64,000 nucleotides of DNA from Progne subis subis (taxonomy: Eukaryota > Chordata > Aves > Passeriformes > Hirundinidae), in NCBI GenBank assembly GCA_022316685.1, contig JAKJHU010000361.1, positions 62,001 to 126,000 of the forward strand, written 5' to 3'. The translations under genes were made by a program, and so were the position numbers. The notes beneath the pieces are model-generated. The model saw nothing but the letters and a program-made list of their open reading frames with translations. It was not told the origin of the DNA and searched no databases. This document shows positions 46,914 to 52,340 of the stretch, piece after piece (position 1 is the stretch's first letter; every line of letters begins with the position of its first letter).

Positions 46914-47824
46914 TTGTTTTATTTTCCTGCGGGTTCTCCAAGCTCCATCCTCCACCTCGCCTGGGCAGGGCAGAGAGGAGTTGAGTGCCCGGGGTCAGCG
47001 AGCAGCCAGACGCCAACCAGTGTGTGAACAGCAGCTCTTATTCTGGTCAGGGCTCGGCTCGGAGCATAACCACAGCCAGCAGCGGCTGAACTCACCGCTA
47101 CAACACACAAAAACGCTTCTCGCCTCCCTTCAGTAACGCGCTGCTCCCTGCACCCTCCCTCCACCCATTCCCCCAGCTCCAGAAGGGTGAAAAAGAAAAA
47201 AAAAAAAAAAAAAAAGAAAATCAAAGCGGCGGGTTTTCCTTGATTAAACGTGTTAAATCCAGAGCAGATACCGCTGGAGTTGTGTTTCCCAAATATCACG
47301 AGTGCTTGGACCGCACAGGACATTTCCAGCGAGGGATGGGGGGAACGCACATCCCCGCTAACGATGGGAACAGGCGGGGTGTCCCGGGGAGCGCATCTCT
47401 GCCTCCCGCCGGACGGGCTTCCCCACATCCCGGCAAGGATGCCAGGAGCACGAGGAAAGGAGGCTGGAGGGGCGGCGGGATGGATTTTAAGGGAAGAGGG
47501 GGGTGGAAAGTCATAAAAGCGTTCGGAAAGTCAATTCGCCTTCGGCAGCGGGCAGAGCCCGGGCGGCGCCGCCGCGCCGCGTCTCGGGGTGCGCTCCGTG
47601 TTCCCTTCCGAAAGACACCCCCAAAAAACCCCACAGCGACCTCTCCGACCACCCCACCCCAGCGGTCGAGCCTCTCCCCCCGGCCAGACCGCTCCGGCCG
47701 CCGCCTCCGCAGGGAGAGGGGCACGGGGCTGCGCGGAGGGGACGCGGCGCTCACCGGGGGACGGGAAGAGCTCGATGTCCACCTTCTCCGTCTTGATGAT
47801 GGTCAGATCCACAGCCGCCTTCAT
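5153..47824 (-). CDS. ETS1: ETS1 transcription factor, complete p54-type coding region in eight exons
   Basis: Joined coding segments are 47824-47755, 25126-25007, 24518-24318, 21041-20964, 20010-19765, 16281-16021, 6440-6322 and 5368-5153, giving 1311 nt and 436 residues plus a stop. Every intron starts with GT and ends with AG in the sense direction, and the split-codon phases match at each junction. ETS1 is a nuclear, sequence-specific activator binding GGA(A/T) cores, acting in lymphoid, endothelial and neural-crest cells (family knowledge). Visible order: SUMO-type motif IKTE (Lys11), MAP-kinase site TP at Thr34, PNT domain about 47-132, acidic activation region, SUMO-type IKQE (Lys222), serine-rich region, autoinhibitory helices, ETS domain about 326-410, and C-terminal inhibitory tail ending DADE. 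Human p54 is 441 residues; the difference is four residues in exon 1 and one in exon 5. Identification is very secure; the transcript ends are less so. Confidence 0.97.
5369..6321 (-). other. ETS1: ETS1 intron 7
   Basis: A 953-bp phase 0 intron splitting the ETS domain. More than a third is a CR1-type fragment (about 5710-6065); the rest is unremarkable. Confidence 0.93.
5710..6065 (-). mobile_element. CR1-type LINE fragment, 5'-truncated
   Basis: The plus strand shows the reverse complement of a CR1 3' region: GGCTGGAAAAGCCTTCTAAG, then GAGTCCAACCATTCCCCAG, and later CCTAATATCCAACCTGAAC and CAGCTTGAGGCCACTTCCTC. The element therefore points to the minus strand with its 3' end at low coordinates. 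It lies in ETS1 intron 7. Confidence 0.85.
6322..6440 (-). CDS. ETS1: ETS1 coding exon 7 (first half of ETS domain)
   Basis: This 119-nt exon completes Gly326 and encodes residues 327-365, beginning [20 protein letters not shown] and ending [10 protein letters not shown]. It holds helix H1 and the first beta strands of the winged helix-turn-helix ETS domain, including conserved tryptophans in IQLWQF, ISWTGD and WEFKL. Acceptor TTGTCTTTCTAG|GCAGCG lies downstream of a good branch-point candidate (CACTAAT). The donor GATGAG|GTAAAG falls between codons, so the last intron is phase 0. Confidence 0.98.
10429..10565 (-). mobile_element. CR1-type LINE fragment
   Basis: Plus-strand text begins TCATAGAATCTCACGAG and continues through GGACTCCAGCTCCTGGCTCC and GACAACCCCAAGAATCCCAC, then GTGCCTGAGAGCATTG. 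This is the reverse complement of a CR1 3' end. Intron 6 of ETS1. Confidence 0.8.
10576..10617 (+). repeat. Two-copy 18-bp tandem repeat
   Basis: The unit GCTCCAGGGGTTTTGTGA occurs twice in a row, followed by a partial third copy, at the edge of the CR1-type fragment. Confidence 0.85.
12424..12690 (-). mobile_element. CR1-type LINE fragment
   Basis: Plus-strand text runs from AGAATCTCAGAGTCAGAG through GAGCTGGAGGGACCCACC, CCAGCTCCTGGCCCTGCAC and CCATTCCCTGGGGAGC to CTGATCTCCAGCCTGAGCC. It is the reverse complement of a CR1 3' region. Intron 6 of ETS1. Confidence 0.85.
12803..12818 (+). repeat. A16 homopolymer
   Basis: Run of 16 A just outside the CR1-type fragment, followed by GAGAAG. Confidence 0.7.
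15046..15606 (+). repeat. (CATC)n tetranucleotide array, about 140 units
   Basis: About 560 bp of CATC units with scattered variants (CTGT, CAAC, CGTC, CATT). In the ETS1 sense direction it reads (GGAT)n. Because a 4-bp unit gives a 12-nt reading cycle with no stop codon, all six frames stay open, producing several spurious frames of 230-420 codons (HPSI-type on plus, DGWM-type on minus). It lies in intron 6, about 415 bp past the exon 6 donor. Confidence 0.97.
16021..16281 (-). CDS. ETS1: ETS1 coding exon 6 (equals exon VII; serine-rich region and autoinhibitory helices)
   Basis: This exon is 261 nt (87 codons), exactly the size of the human exon VII that is skipped in the p42 isoform. It encodes residues 239-326, beginning [20 protein letters not shown]. 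The Ser/Tyr-rich run [19 protein letters not shown] is the target of CaMKII phosphorylation that strengthens autoinhibition. [20 protein letters not shown] covers inhibitory helices HI-1 and HI-2. Acceptor CCTCCTCCAG|GTAAGC is unusual because the exon starts with a donor-like sequence. The donor is ACACAG|GTAGGG. A 23-bp minisatellite begins 32 bp upstream of this acceptor, and a (CATC)n array begins about 415 bp past the donor. Skipping would keep the frame and give a constitutively DNA-binding form. Confidence 0.96.
16314..16566 (+). repeat. 23-bp minisatellite, 11 units, next to the exon 6 splice acceptor
   Basis: Eleven uninterrupted units of exactly 23 bp. Units differ at a few sites, with GCTGG or GCCAG at the left end and GGCTTC or GGTTTC in the middle. 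In the ETS1 sense direction each unit holds the donor-like CAGGTGAAG (CAGGTGAAA in some units) followed by the acceptor-like CCTCCTGTGCCAG. The array ends 32 bp upstream of the first base of exon 6, leaving only a short branch-point and pyrimidine region. Confidence 0.97.
16803..17030 (+). mobile_element. CR1-type LINE fragment
   Basis: Sense CR1 3' region: GAGGGTGGGCAGGCCCTGGC, CAGAGCAGCTGTGGCTGCCC, AGGCCAGGTTGGACATTGGG and GGTGTCCCTGCCCATGGCAG, ending near TTTCTGTGATTCTC. Intron 5 of ETS1. Confidence 0.88.
19765..20010 (-). CDS. ETS1: ETS1 coding exon 5 (acidic transactivation region)
   Basis: This 246-nt exon encodes residues 158-238 plus split codons. The acceptor is TGCCCCCAG|GTTATGG and the donor CCGAG|GTAAAG. 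It reads [20 protein letters not shown] at the start and ends near [12 protein letters not shown]. The segment is rich in Glu, Ser and aromatic residues, as expected for the activation domain. SIKQEVV contains a SUMO consensus at Lys222 (human Lys227). The stretch [16 protein letters not shown] is one residue shorter than the human counterpart and matches the avian form, one of the clues that this is a bird. Confidence 0.96.
20011..20963 (-). other. ETS1: ETS1 intron 4
   Basis: A 953-bp intron; about 280 bp is a CR1-type fragment in the middle. No other feature seen. Confidence 0.93.
20262..20540 (-). mobile_element. CR1-type LINE fragment
   Basis: Plus-strand text is the reverse complement of a CR1 3' region: GGTTTGGATTGGAAGGGACC, CCCCTGCCATGGGCAGGGAC, CCAGCCTGGCCTGGGAC, GTGCCAGGGCCTCCCCACCC and CAGTGAAGGATTTCTCCCTC. 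Intron 4 of ETS1. Confidence 0.9.
20964..21041 (-). CDS. ETS1: ETS1 coding exon 4 (short linker exon)
   Basis: This 78-nt exon encodes residues 132-156 plus split codons, reading [20 protein letters not shown] then TSDYFIS across the junction. Acceptor TCTTTGCAG|AAGAGG, donor [26 protein letters not shown] matches ETS1 exactly as I remember it, while ANGVSTT is the variable stretch (human VNGVNPA). It links the PNT domain to the acidic activation region and has no folded domain of its own. Length and phase match the family, so an in-frame skip would remove 26 residues. Confidence 0.95.
21042..24317 (-). other. ETS1: ETS1 intron 3
   Basis: About 3.3 kb. Contains one very short CR1-type 3' end at 23164-23250; otherwise no recognisable exon, repeat family or RNA gene. 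Confidence 0.93.
23164..23250 (-). mobile_element. Short CR1-type 3'-end fragment
   Basis: AAAATCACAGAATTACCGAA followed by GGGTTGGAAAGGACCTTGAA and CCATGGGCAGGGACAG. Only the terminal part of the element is present. Intron 3 of ETS1. Confidence 0.85.
24318..24518 (-). CDS. ETS1: ETS1 coding exon 3 (PNT/SAM domain core)
   Basis: This 201-nt exon encodes residues 65-130 with split codons at both ends; acceptor CTCTGCAG|ACCCCC, donor AAAG|GTGAGT. It carries the PNT signature, starting [20 protein letters not shown] and continuing through [24 protein letters not shown] and [14 protein letters not shown] domains are helical SAM-like folds; in ETS1 this one docks ERK2 and contacts the CBP TAZ1 domain. 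Residue 88 is Glu ([10 protein letters not shown]), whereas the human and chicken proteins have Gly here as I remember them. FLI1 has Glu at the corresponding place, so the change is probably tolerated. Confidence 0.97.
24519..25006 (-). other. ETS1: ETS1 intron 2
   Basis: A short 488-bp intron between the phospho-acceptor exon and the PNT exon. It contains the compact inverted-repeat cluster at 24836-24900. Confidence 0.93.
24836..24900. repeat. Nested inverted repeats with three 11-bp direct repeats
   Basis: CACCTGAAGCTTC (24836-24848) and its perfect complement GAAGCTTCAGGTG (24863-24875) flank a 14-bp spacer containing a third GAAGCTTC. The three GAAGCTTC motifs repeat every 11 bp. A second 9-bp pair, TCAGGTGGT (24869-24877) and ACCACCTGA (24892-24900), uses part of the same arm, so the two hairpins cannot form together. 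Confidence 0.85.
25007..25126 (-). CDS. ETS1: ETS1 coding exon 2 (phospho-acceptor region and PNT lead-in)
   Basis: This 120-nt exon completes Asp24, encodes residues 25-63 and gives the first base of codon 64. The acceptor is TTCTTTCAG|ACATGG and the donor AAAG|GTAAGA. It starts with [20 protein letters not shown]. Thr34 followed by Pro is the equivalent of human Thr38, the ERK1/2 site that promotes CBP/p300 recruitment (known for ETS1). The downstream segment containing [15 protein letters not shown] forms the helical lead-in to the PNT domain in known structures. The exon is shared by p54- and p68-type transcripts, so it is the expected acceptor for any alternative upstream first exon. Confidence 0.96.
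25465..25680 (+). mobile_element. CR1-type LINE fragment
   Basis: Sense CR1 3' region: GGAAATTCTTCCCTGTGAAG, GGCCCTGGCACAGGCTGCCC, CCAAGGCCGGGTTGGAAC, ending in GGTTCCTTCCATCCCAAACC and CCGTGATTCTACGACTCC. Confidence 0.9.
26590..26765 (+). mobile_element. CR1-type LINE fragment
   Basis: Sense orientation: GAATGGTTGGACTCCATGAT, CTTGGAAGGCTTTTCCAACC and CTGTGATTCCATGG at the 3' end. The wording matches the fragments near 5.7 and 61.7 kb rather than the others, suggesting a second CR1 subfamily. Confidence 0.85.
28170..28240 (+). mobile_element. Very short CR1-type 3'-end fragment
   Basis: AGTCTGACTTAGTGATCCC followed by AACCCTTCCAACCTGGAG and ATCCTATAACTCTA, the terminal 70 bp of a CR1 element. 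Confidence 0.7.
29295..29314 (+). repeat. A20 homopolymer
   Basis: Uninterrupted run of 20 A following GGGATTT in intron 1. Confidence 0.75.
29660..29950 (+). mobile_element. CR1-type LINE fragment with internal hexamer expansion
   Basis: Sense CR1 3' region with GGAAATTCTTCCCTGTGAGG, GGCCCTGGCACAGGGTGCCC, GAAGCTGTGGCTGCCCC and GGTCTCTTCCAACCCAG. Its left part carries a run of TTTAGA/TTTAGG hexamers (29694-29724), an expansion of the normal element sequence. Confidence 0.9.
30491..30546 (+). repeat. 22-bp GC-rich tandem repeat
   Basis: Two and a half copies built from CGCGTCCCCAC and CACGTCCCCAC blocks, in intron 1 of ETS1. Confidence 0.85.
31035..31090 (+). repeat. Poly(A)/A-rich tract after an AATAAA hexamer
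   Basis: A19, then GGAG, then a longer A-rich run with G interruptions. AATAAA at 31017-31022 lies 12 nt upstream, as at the 3' end of a retrotransposed mRNA. No source gene could be recognised upstream. Confidence 0.6.
32107..32262 (+). mobile_element. CR1-type LINE fragment
   Basis: Sense: GCCCAGAGAAGCTGTGGCTG, GTCCAAGGCCAGGTTGGAC and GCTTTGAGGTCCCTCCAAGC, ending GGTTCTAGGATGAGA. Confidence 0.88.
32797..32865 (+). repeat. Two-copy 32-bp tandem repeat
   Basis: Two identical units (32797-32828 and 32829-32860) beginning CTGGAAAATCCTGTCATGG, followed by a short partial third copy. Confidence 0.9.
34560..34860. promoter_or_regulatory. Intronic CpG island (candidate alternative promoter or enhancer)
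   Basis: By eye this 300-bp block has about 30 CpG dinucleotides and high GC, against very few in neighbouring intron sequence. It has GC-box-like and CTCC-rich stretches but no TATA box was seen. It lies about 13 kb into intron 1. Confidence 0.55.
35180..35290. promoter_or_regulatory. AT-rich candidate regulatory block in intron 1
   Basis: Contains GATAATCAATCATTTTAATC with the PBX/HOX-type ATCAATCA at 35198-35205, followed by CAGCTGCC E-box-like sequence near 35262. The base composition contrasts sharply with the GC-rich surroundings. Regulatory function is inferred from motifs only. Confidence 0.3.
37620..38780. promoter_or_regulatory. Second CpG-rich block in intron 1
   Basis: CpG-dense DNA interrupted by a T22 run (38176-38197). 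Contains TGCTGAGTCA at 37891-37900, an AP-1/MAF-type site, and GACTCC-type variants. It may be a second regulatory island about 10 kb downstream of the ETS1 promoter. Confidence 0.45.
38176..38197 (+). repeat. T22 homopolymer
   Basis: Uninterrupted T run inside the CpG-rich block of intron 1. Confidence 0.75.
41118..41258 (+). mobile_element. CR1-type LINE fragment
   Basis: Sense: CCAAGGCCGGGCTGGCCACG, GAGGTGTCCCTGCCCACGG and TTTAAGGTCCCTTCCAACCC, ending CCGTTCTGGGATTCAAGGA. Confidence 0.88.
41770..41810 (+). repeat. Poly(A) and (AAAAAG)n tract
   Basis: A20 followed by several AAAAAG units. An AATAAATATTTATT palindrome lies about 150 bp upstream. Confidence 0.75.
42668..42788 (+). mobile_element. 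Diverged CR1-type LINE fragment
   Basis: Sense: CCAGAGAAGCCGCGGCTGCC, GTGTCCAAGGCTCGGAGCC, and the end TTCCAAACCACCCTGGGATT then CTGTGAGGA. More diverged and CpG-rich than the other copies. Confidence 0.75.
42992..43044. promoter_or_regulatory. Pair of palindromic homeodomain-type sites TGTAATTACA
   Basis: The 10-bp palindrome TGTAATTACA occurs at 42992-43001 and 43035-43044, 43 bp apart (about four helical turns), with CATGTAATGACA between. TAATTA cores bind many homeodomain proteins. It lies about 4.8 kb downstream of the ETS1 start. Function is inferred. Confidence 0.35.
44744..44985 (+). repeat. 31-bp minisatellite with alternating unit types
   Basis: GAGGAGCTGTTTCC begins a unit every 31 bp at 44760, 44791, 44822, 44853, 44884, 44915 and 44946. 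Units alternate CACTCCCAGGAAGG with TACTCCCAGCAAGG, so the true period is 62 bp. Confidence 0.95.
46883..46910 (+). repeat. A28 homopolymer
   Basis: Longest uninterrupted A run in the window, between TTTTATGCAGG and GGGTTGTTTT. Confidence 0.85.
47190..47220 (+). repeat. A-rich tract
   Basis: AAAAAG then A20, about 300 bp before the CpG island begins. Confidence 0.75.
47755..47824 (-). CDS. ETS1: ETS1 coding exon 1 (p54-specific first exon)
   Basis: The exon encodes 23 residues, [19 protein letters not shown] followed by FPSP, plus the first base of an Asp codon. The donor is CCCCG|GTGAGC. The start ATG has a purine at -3 (GCC ATG A), reasonable for initiation, and is chosen because MKAAVDL matches the known p54 start. 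Lys11 sits in the SUMO consensus IKTE (human Lys15). Compared with the human p54 N-terminus as I remember it, the four residues KPTL after MKAAVDL are absent, so the exon is 12 nt shorter while staying in frame. The frame upstream of the ATG stays open for about 205 codons, but that is CpG-island sequence and not expected to be translated. Confidence 0.93.
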
Positions 47825-48130
47825 GGCTGGGGCAGCGCCGCGGGGGCGTCGCGCCGGGAGCGGGGGGCGGCGGCTGAGCCCCGCCGAGCGCGGAGCGGGG
47901 CGCCCGGGGCAGCGCGGCCGGCGCTGCCTCTCTCCTCCCGCTGCTCTTCCTCCTCCTCCTCCTCCTCCTGCTTCTTCTCCTCCTCCTCCTCCTCCTTCCT
48001 TCCTTCCTTCCTTCCTTCCTTCCGCGCTCCCTCGCTGCGCTCCCGGCTGCGCTGCGCTGCCCGCTCCGCCCGTCCCCGCCGCCGCCCCGGCCGGGCTGAG
48101 CCGAGGGGAGGGCGCTGGGCCGGCCCCGAG
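47825..48130 (-). other. ETS1: ETS1 5' untranslated region (5' end uncertain)
   Basis: GC-rich leader with a long purine-rich stretch (47947-48023 in coordinates). No upstream ATG in the nearest part of the ETS1 frame was noted before the MKAAVDL start; that frame itself stays open. The 5' boundary is a guess from the position of the GC boxes. Confidence 0.45.
47945..48023 (-). repeat. ETS1: Homopurine tract: (GGAA)7 followed by (GGA)n in sense direction
   Basis: On the plus strand this is nearly pure pyrimidine: CTCC/TCC triplets (47947-47998) and seven TTCC units (47996-48023). In the sense direction it is GGAA repeated seven times, then GGA triplets interrupted by GAAGAAGCA. GGAA is the ETS core binding motif. 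Confidence 0.9.
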
Positions 48131-48150
48131 CGGTGACAGCGGAGGAGGGA

Positions 48151-48170
48151 CCCGCCCCGCCCCGCCCCGG
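48151..48170 (-). promoter_or_regulatory. ETS1: Cluster of overlapping GC boxes (Sp1/KLF type)
   Basis: Three tandem CCCCGCC units on the plus strand, GGGGCGGGG-type in the ETS1 sense direction, just upstream of the likely start region. Confidence 0.7.
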
Positions 48171-51100
48171 AGGCGGCCCCGGCCCCCGGCGCTGCGGGGA
48201 GCGGAGCCGGCGCTGCCGGGGAGAGCGGGGATCCGGGGACGGAGGGGAGCAGAGCATCCAGGGCTCCTCCGCCCCGAACGCTGCTCGCATCCCGGCCCGC
48301 AACACGACGGGATAGGAGTCTGAGCCCTGGCTGGAGCCGCTGGCTGAAACCGATGGTTCTTGGAACCAGGCCAGTTGTCTTCACCCTGCCTGTCTCGACA
48401 TGAACCGCTGCCTTTCACGCTCACCCCTTCAGCTCCCATCGCCCCTTCATGCTCACATCATCGCCTCACGTTTCCATCACCCCTTCACATTCCCATCATC
48501 CTGCCTGGAGCAGCCCGAGCCTCTCCCAGCCACAGCACATCCAAACCCAGGGGCACAGCCCGGGCAGAGCAGTGCACGTTGTGCGGTGCTGGGTGACAAA
48601 TAAGGGTGGTTGTTCCCAGGCCTGCTTGGTAGAGGTGGGAGGCCAAAGAGAGCTGAGAACTGACTGGATAAAAAAGCATCTTGAAGATGCAAGATGAATG
48701 TCACGCCAGCGTGGCACGGAGTTAACAGAAGAATATTGGTTTTCACATGAAATCTGTTTGATTGTATTTAAGTAGCACAAACTTCAGACCACAAACGGCA
48801 CAGCAGAAGGAGAGTATGACTCACAGATGTCAGCTTACCGGTACGGAGAAAAAAAGTCATTAGCAACCAGCTCTTGTGGTTCTGTCACTCTGAAAGTCTT
48901 TAACAGCTTCCGATTCTAGCTCAGATCAGGCTGCTCTCATCAAAGATGGGCTCAAGTGAACACAGGCCCGCAGGAGCAGCTGCCCAGGGTCACAGTCACT
49001 GCCCAGCCCTTAGCGTGGACCAGGGTCCCACTTGCAAACACCCCTGAAACCTCACAAGGCCTCGAAAGATGAACTGCAGATGCAAACGCTGCAGCTCTGT
49101 TTATTTCGCTTCTGCAGCGGGGCCTTTCTCAGCCACCATGGGCGTATTTATAGCAGGAGAGTTTGTGCAACTGAAAGAAGCTGCGAGGTGCCGGGGCCAG
49201 GCGAGGAGAGCCGGCTCTGGCTGCACACACGGCTTTGCCAAGGCGGGCAGATCGAGCAGCAGGAGGGCTGAGAGCTGGAAAAGCCGGGCAGGGAGCTCCA
49301 GCCCAAAGTTCATCTTCCTCACCCAGTGACAACCTCTCGCATTCTCAGCTTTACAGGCAATCTTGTTTCCAATTTACTTGCAAGCTCAGTTCTGGGCAGC
49401 TTATTCCTGCAGCAGTGGAGTGGGACCAGCGATTTGCTGTGATGAAAAACCTCCCTCCGCTGATTCCCGAGGGCTCGGCAGAACCTGAGCCACGCTCAGG
49501 CAGAGCGCAGGCTTGGCGGTTTGAAACCTACCACAGGAATGAACCTTGAAATCCAAAGGTGGAAAAAGGATGGCTGCAGGGATAAAATGTGGTCCCTCCC
49601 CGGGACAGGACCGTGCACTTGCACCTGCCCTCGGCTTGGGTTTCTCTCTTCCCTGTACAGCAACACTCGAAGGAAGAAACTACAGAGAGGAGATTTAGCA
49701 GAACATTTCTAGTTGAAAATCAAAAGGGGATTCAGGAGAAACAGCTGCCTTTCTGACTGATCTCTGATCCCTCCAGAGCAGGCTTGGGAAGAGAAACCCG
49801 ATGCAGCCATCAGAGCCCACGGTCCTTCCCTTCCTGCGCCCGGCCGGGCTGGGATCCCGCGGCAGGGAGAGGAGGGGGCTGGCCGGGGGTGCCGCTGCGT
49901 GCAGCTGCCTGACGGCGCCAGCAGAAAGCACCTGCGGTCCCAACCGTATGGAAATGACCCCCCGGGAGGATCGTTCAGCCGCTCGGAGCACGGCTGCAGC
50001 AAACCACAACCCCCGGACCGAAACAGAGGAGGAGGCGCGGCAAGGTCACTGGGACTCGCCCAAACACAACCTGGGACAGGCTGCTGGTGGCACACGGCGC
50101 AAGGCTCTCCTGGGCAGAGAGGCCCTGGACGGAGCTGCCACAGGTTGAGATGCAGCAGCCGAGGTGCCCTGAGGTGTCTCTGCTTTAGCCTTGCTCCCCT
50201 GGGCCAATGCTTTTGGCTCAGCCTGACCTGCAGTGCTACAGTCTCGAGGACTGGCTGAACTCCAGGACACCTGTACTGGAGATCCTTCTCTTCTGGACAG
50301 AGGCTCTAATAAATACATTTCTCACAGCTTGTGTGTTTTGTGTTAGGAGAGATCCACATGCTGCTGGCATCCCGGCTGAACCTCGATCCCACAAAGCCGA
50401 TGACGCTGAGCCCAGGTGCAGGGTGACTGCAGAGGAGCTCTGAGCTTTGCCTCACCCCCTTGTGCCTCCCCAAACCTGTGTTCCATTTTGCTGGTGCAAT
50501 GCATGGCAACCCCTACACGCAGGAAAACTGGAAATGCTTCCAAAAGTAACACTAGGGCAAAAATCCCCAAAGGGGAGGAAGAGAACAGAGAGGCTGTGGA
50601 CAGAGGTTTCCTCCCAGGGCAGCTGGATCTCTCCTTCGATCTCCATCCCAGCAGCCGCTTTAATTTGTGCTCACTTCAGAGCTGCAACATGAAAGCCCTG
50701 GCTCTGAGCTCCAGCTGAGCCGCTCAATGGCTCAGTGTTCGCAGAAGGCATGGAAGGAATCCATTGATTAGTTTCTTCAGCTGGGATGTGACCATTCCGA
50801 GTCCAAGACCTGCCAAACATGACTTCGCCTCAGCAACTGGTTCCTATTTGCTGCTCACAGGCTTCAAGAAAATCTTTCCTCTCCCTCATCCAAGTCTCAC
50901 CCTCGTTTTCCACTGTGTCGTTACCGAACGTTAATATCCATTCAGGCTCTGTCCGGGGAGGGAGGATGGAGGGCGGGAGGACGGCCCGCAGCCCAAAGAC
51001 GGGCGATAACCATCTGCCCTCCCTCTGCAGCGCAGCCACACATTTGCGACTGCTGGGAACAAAGAAGGGATGGGCAGTAATGCCCCATTGTTCCCAGGGC

Positions 51101-52029
51101 CACTGAGTAACCTTGGGTTAACGGAACAATAATAATTATTATTCATTTAGCACTGAGGAAAGGTGGTAGGAGAGCGGAGGAGAGCGGAGCCTTTGCTGTG
51201 ACTTCCGAGTGCAAGGACGGCTCTTCCATGACCTCTCTTCTGCCTGGGATGGCTCTTCCCTTCTCCATGGCCAAATTCAATCCTGTCCCAGCCCAGGACA
51301 GCTGCTGGCTCTCCTTCAGATGTCACGGAGCTGGGACAGCTTCTCCTTTCCCTCACATTTCCCCATTCTCATTCCGGCAGGAATTAGGTGTAACTTCTGG
51401 TCTGGAGAGGGAGCTTTTCCGAGCACTGCTGCTACCAAAACGCGGGGTGAAATACAACGGCCACGTAACAACACGGAGCATCCACCCAGCTGTAATGGCC
51501 AGGAAATGAAGAACACCATATCCAATTAAAACTGCAGGGGGATATTTATGGCAGAACGTAATTAGCCAAATTGGAGCCTTCCCCAAAACTGCCGTGGGAT
51601 TTTTAATGACCGCGAGCGGTCAGGGATTGGGTTTGATGTTTTTTCAAGTAAACAATACCCAGAGGGCACGAGACAAAAATCAGGAGCAAAGGGGAAAGGA
51701 AAAAGAAAAAAAAAACAAAAAAAACCCCCCTGTCCTGCAATTCCAGGGAGAAACGGAGACATGAAAGGATTTATCGTAATGGGGACATTGTTGGAAGGAG
51801 CAGCAGCCACCACTCCAAGAAAGGAAAGAGCAGGGAGGTGGCCCTGGGTGTGGAGGTGGCCCTGTGCAATGAGAGGAAAGAGCAGGCAGCTGCCGCGGCC
51901 GTTCCCCTGGGAGATACCTTTCCTGGAATTTAAAATGATACGAGAAATTCCTTCGAGCGCCGTAATAGCTGGGAAGTATCGGAGTATTTTGGTAGGAGGA
52001 GGCTGGGTTAGCCCTGCCGACTCCAGCCT

Positions 52030-52340
52030 CCCGTTTTTGGCTCGGGAGCTCGTTAGTGGCGCATCCTGCGTGTGCCCGCGGGCGGGCTGCGGGAGCCGGG
52101 CCGCTCCCAGGTCCGGCGCAGGGGTCCCGGAGGTGATGACCGTGCCCGGAGCGTGGCTGCGGGGCTGGAAGTGCCCCATCCTGGGCGCTGGCGGCACGAA
52201 AAGCAGGGCAGTGCTCCCGCTGGCATCTCCAGCCCCGGGCCGTGGCTGCCACAATGCCGTCCTGTGAGTGACTGTCCCCGGGCTCCGAGCCTCCGCGGCT
52301 CCTGCTCTCATTAAGTCCCGCCGGGGAGGGCTCACAAAAG
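52030..52340. promoter_or_regulatory. Small upstream CpG-rich block
   Basis: Dense CpG over roughly 110-300 bp, about 4.2 kb upstream of the ETS1 start codon. No promoter element or coding exon recognised; candidate distal regulatory element. Confidence 0.35.

Larger units (their letters stand above)
38801..47754 (-). other. ETS1: ETS1 intron 1, 5' portion
   Basis: Contains CR1-type fragments at 41.12 and 42.67 kb, a 31-bp minisatellite at 44.74 kb, poly(A) tracts at 41770, 46883 and 47196, and a homeodomain-type motif pair at 42992 and 43035. The last few hundred bases belong to the promoter CpG island. No exon was recognised. Confidence 0.85.
47500..48320 (-). promoter_or_regulatory. ETS1: ETS1 promoter CpG island
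   Basis: About 800 bp of very CpG-dense DNA spanning the 5' UTR, exon 1 and the start of intron 1. No TATA box was seen; three overlapping GC boxes (CCCGCCCCGCCCCGCCCCGG, 48151-48170) lie about 330 bp upstream of the ATG. A TATA-less, GC-box-driven promoter fits what is known for ETS1 p54. The transcription start is not resolvable from sequence, probably between about 48030 and 48150. Both strands stay open for 240-300 codons here only because stops are rare in such GC-rich DNA. Confidence 0.82.

Noticed and set aside
47240..48439. Open frames of 240-300 codons on both strands at the ETS1 promoter
   Set aside because: Stop codons are rare in this CpG island; sequences are low complexity. Only the 70-nt MKAAVDL segment is coding.
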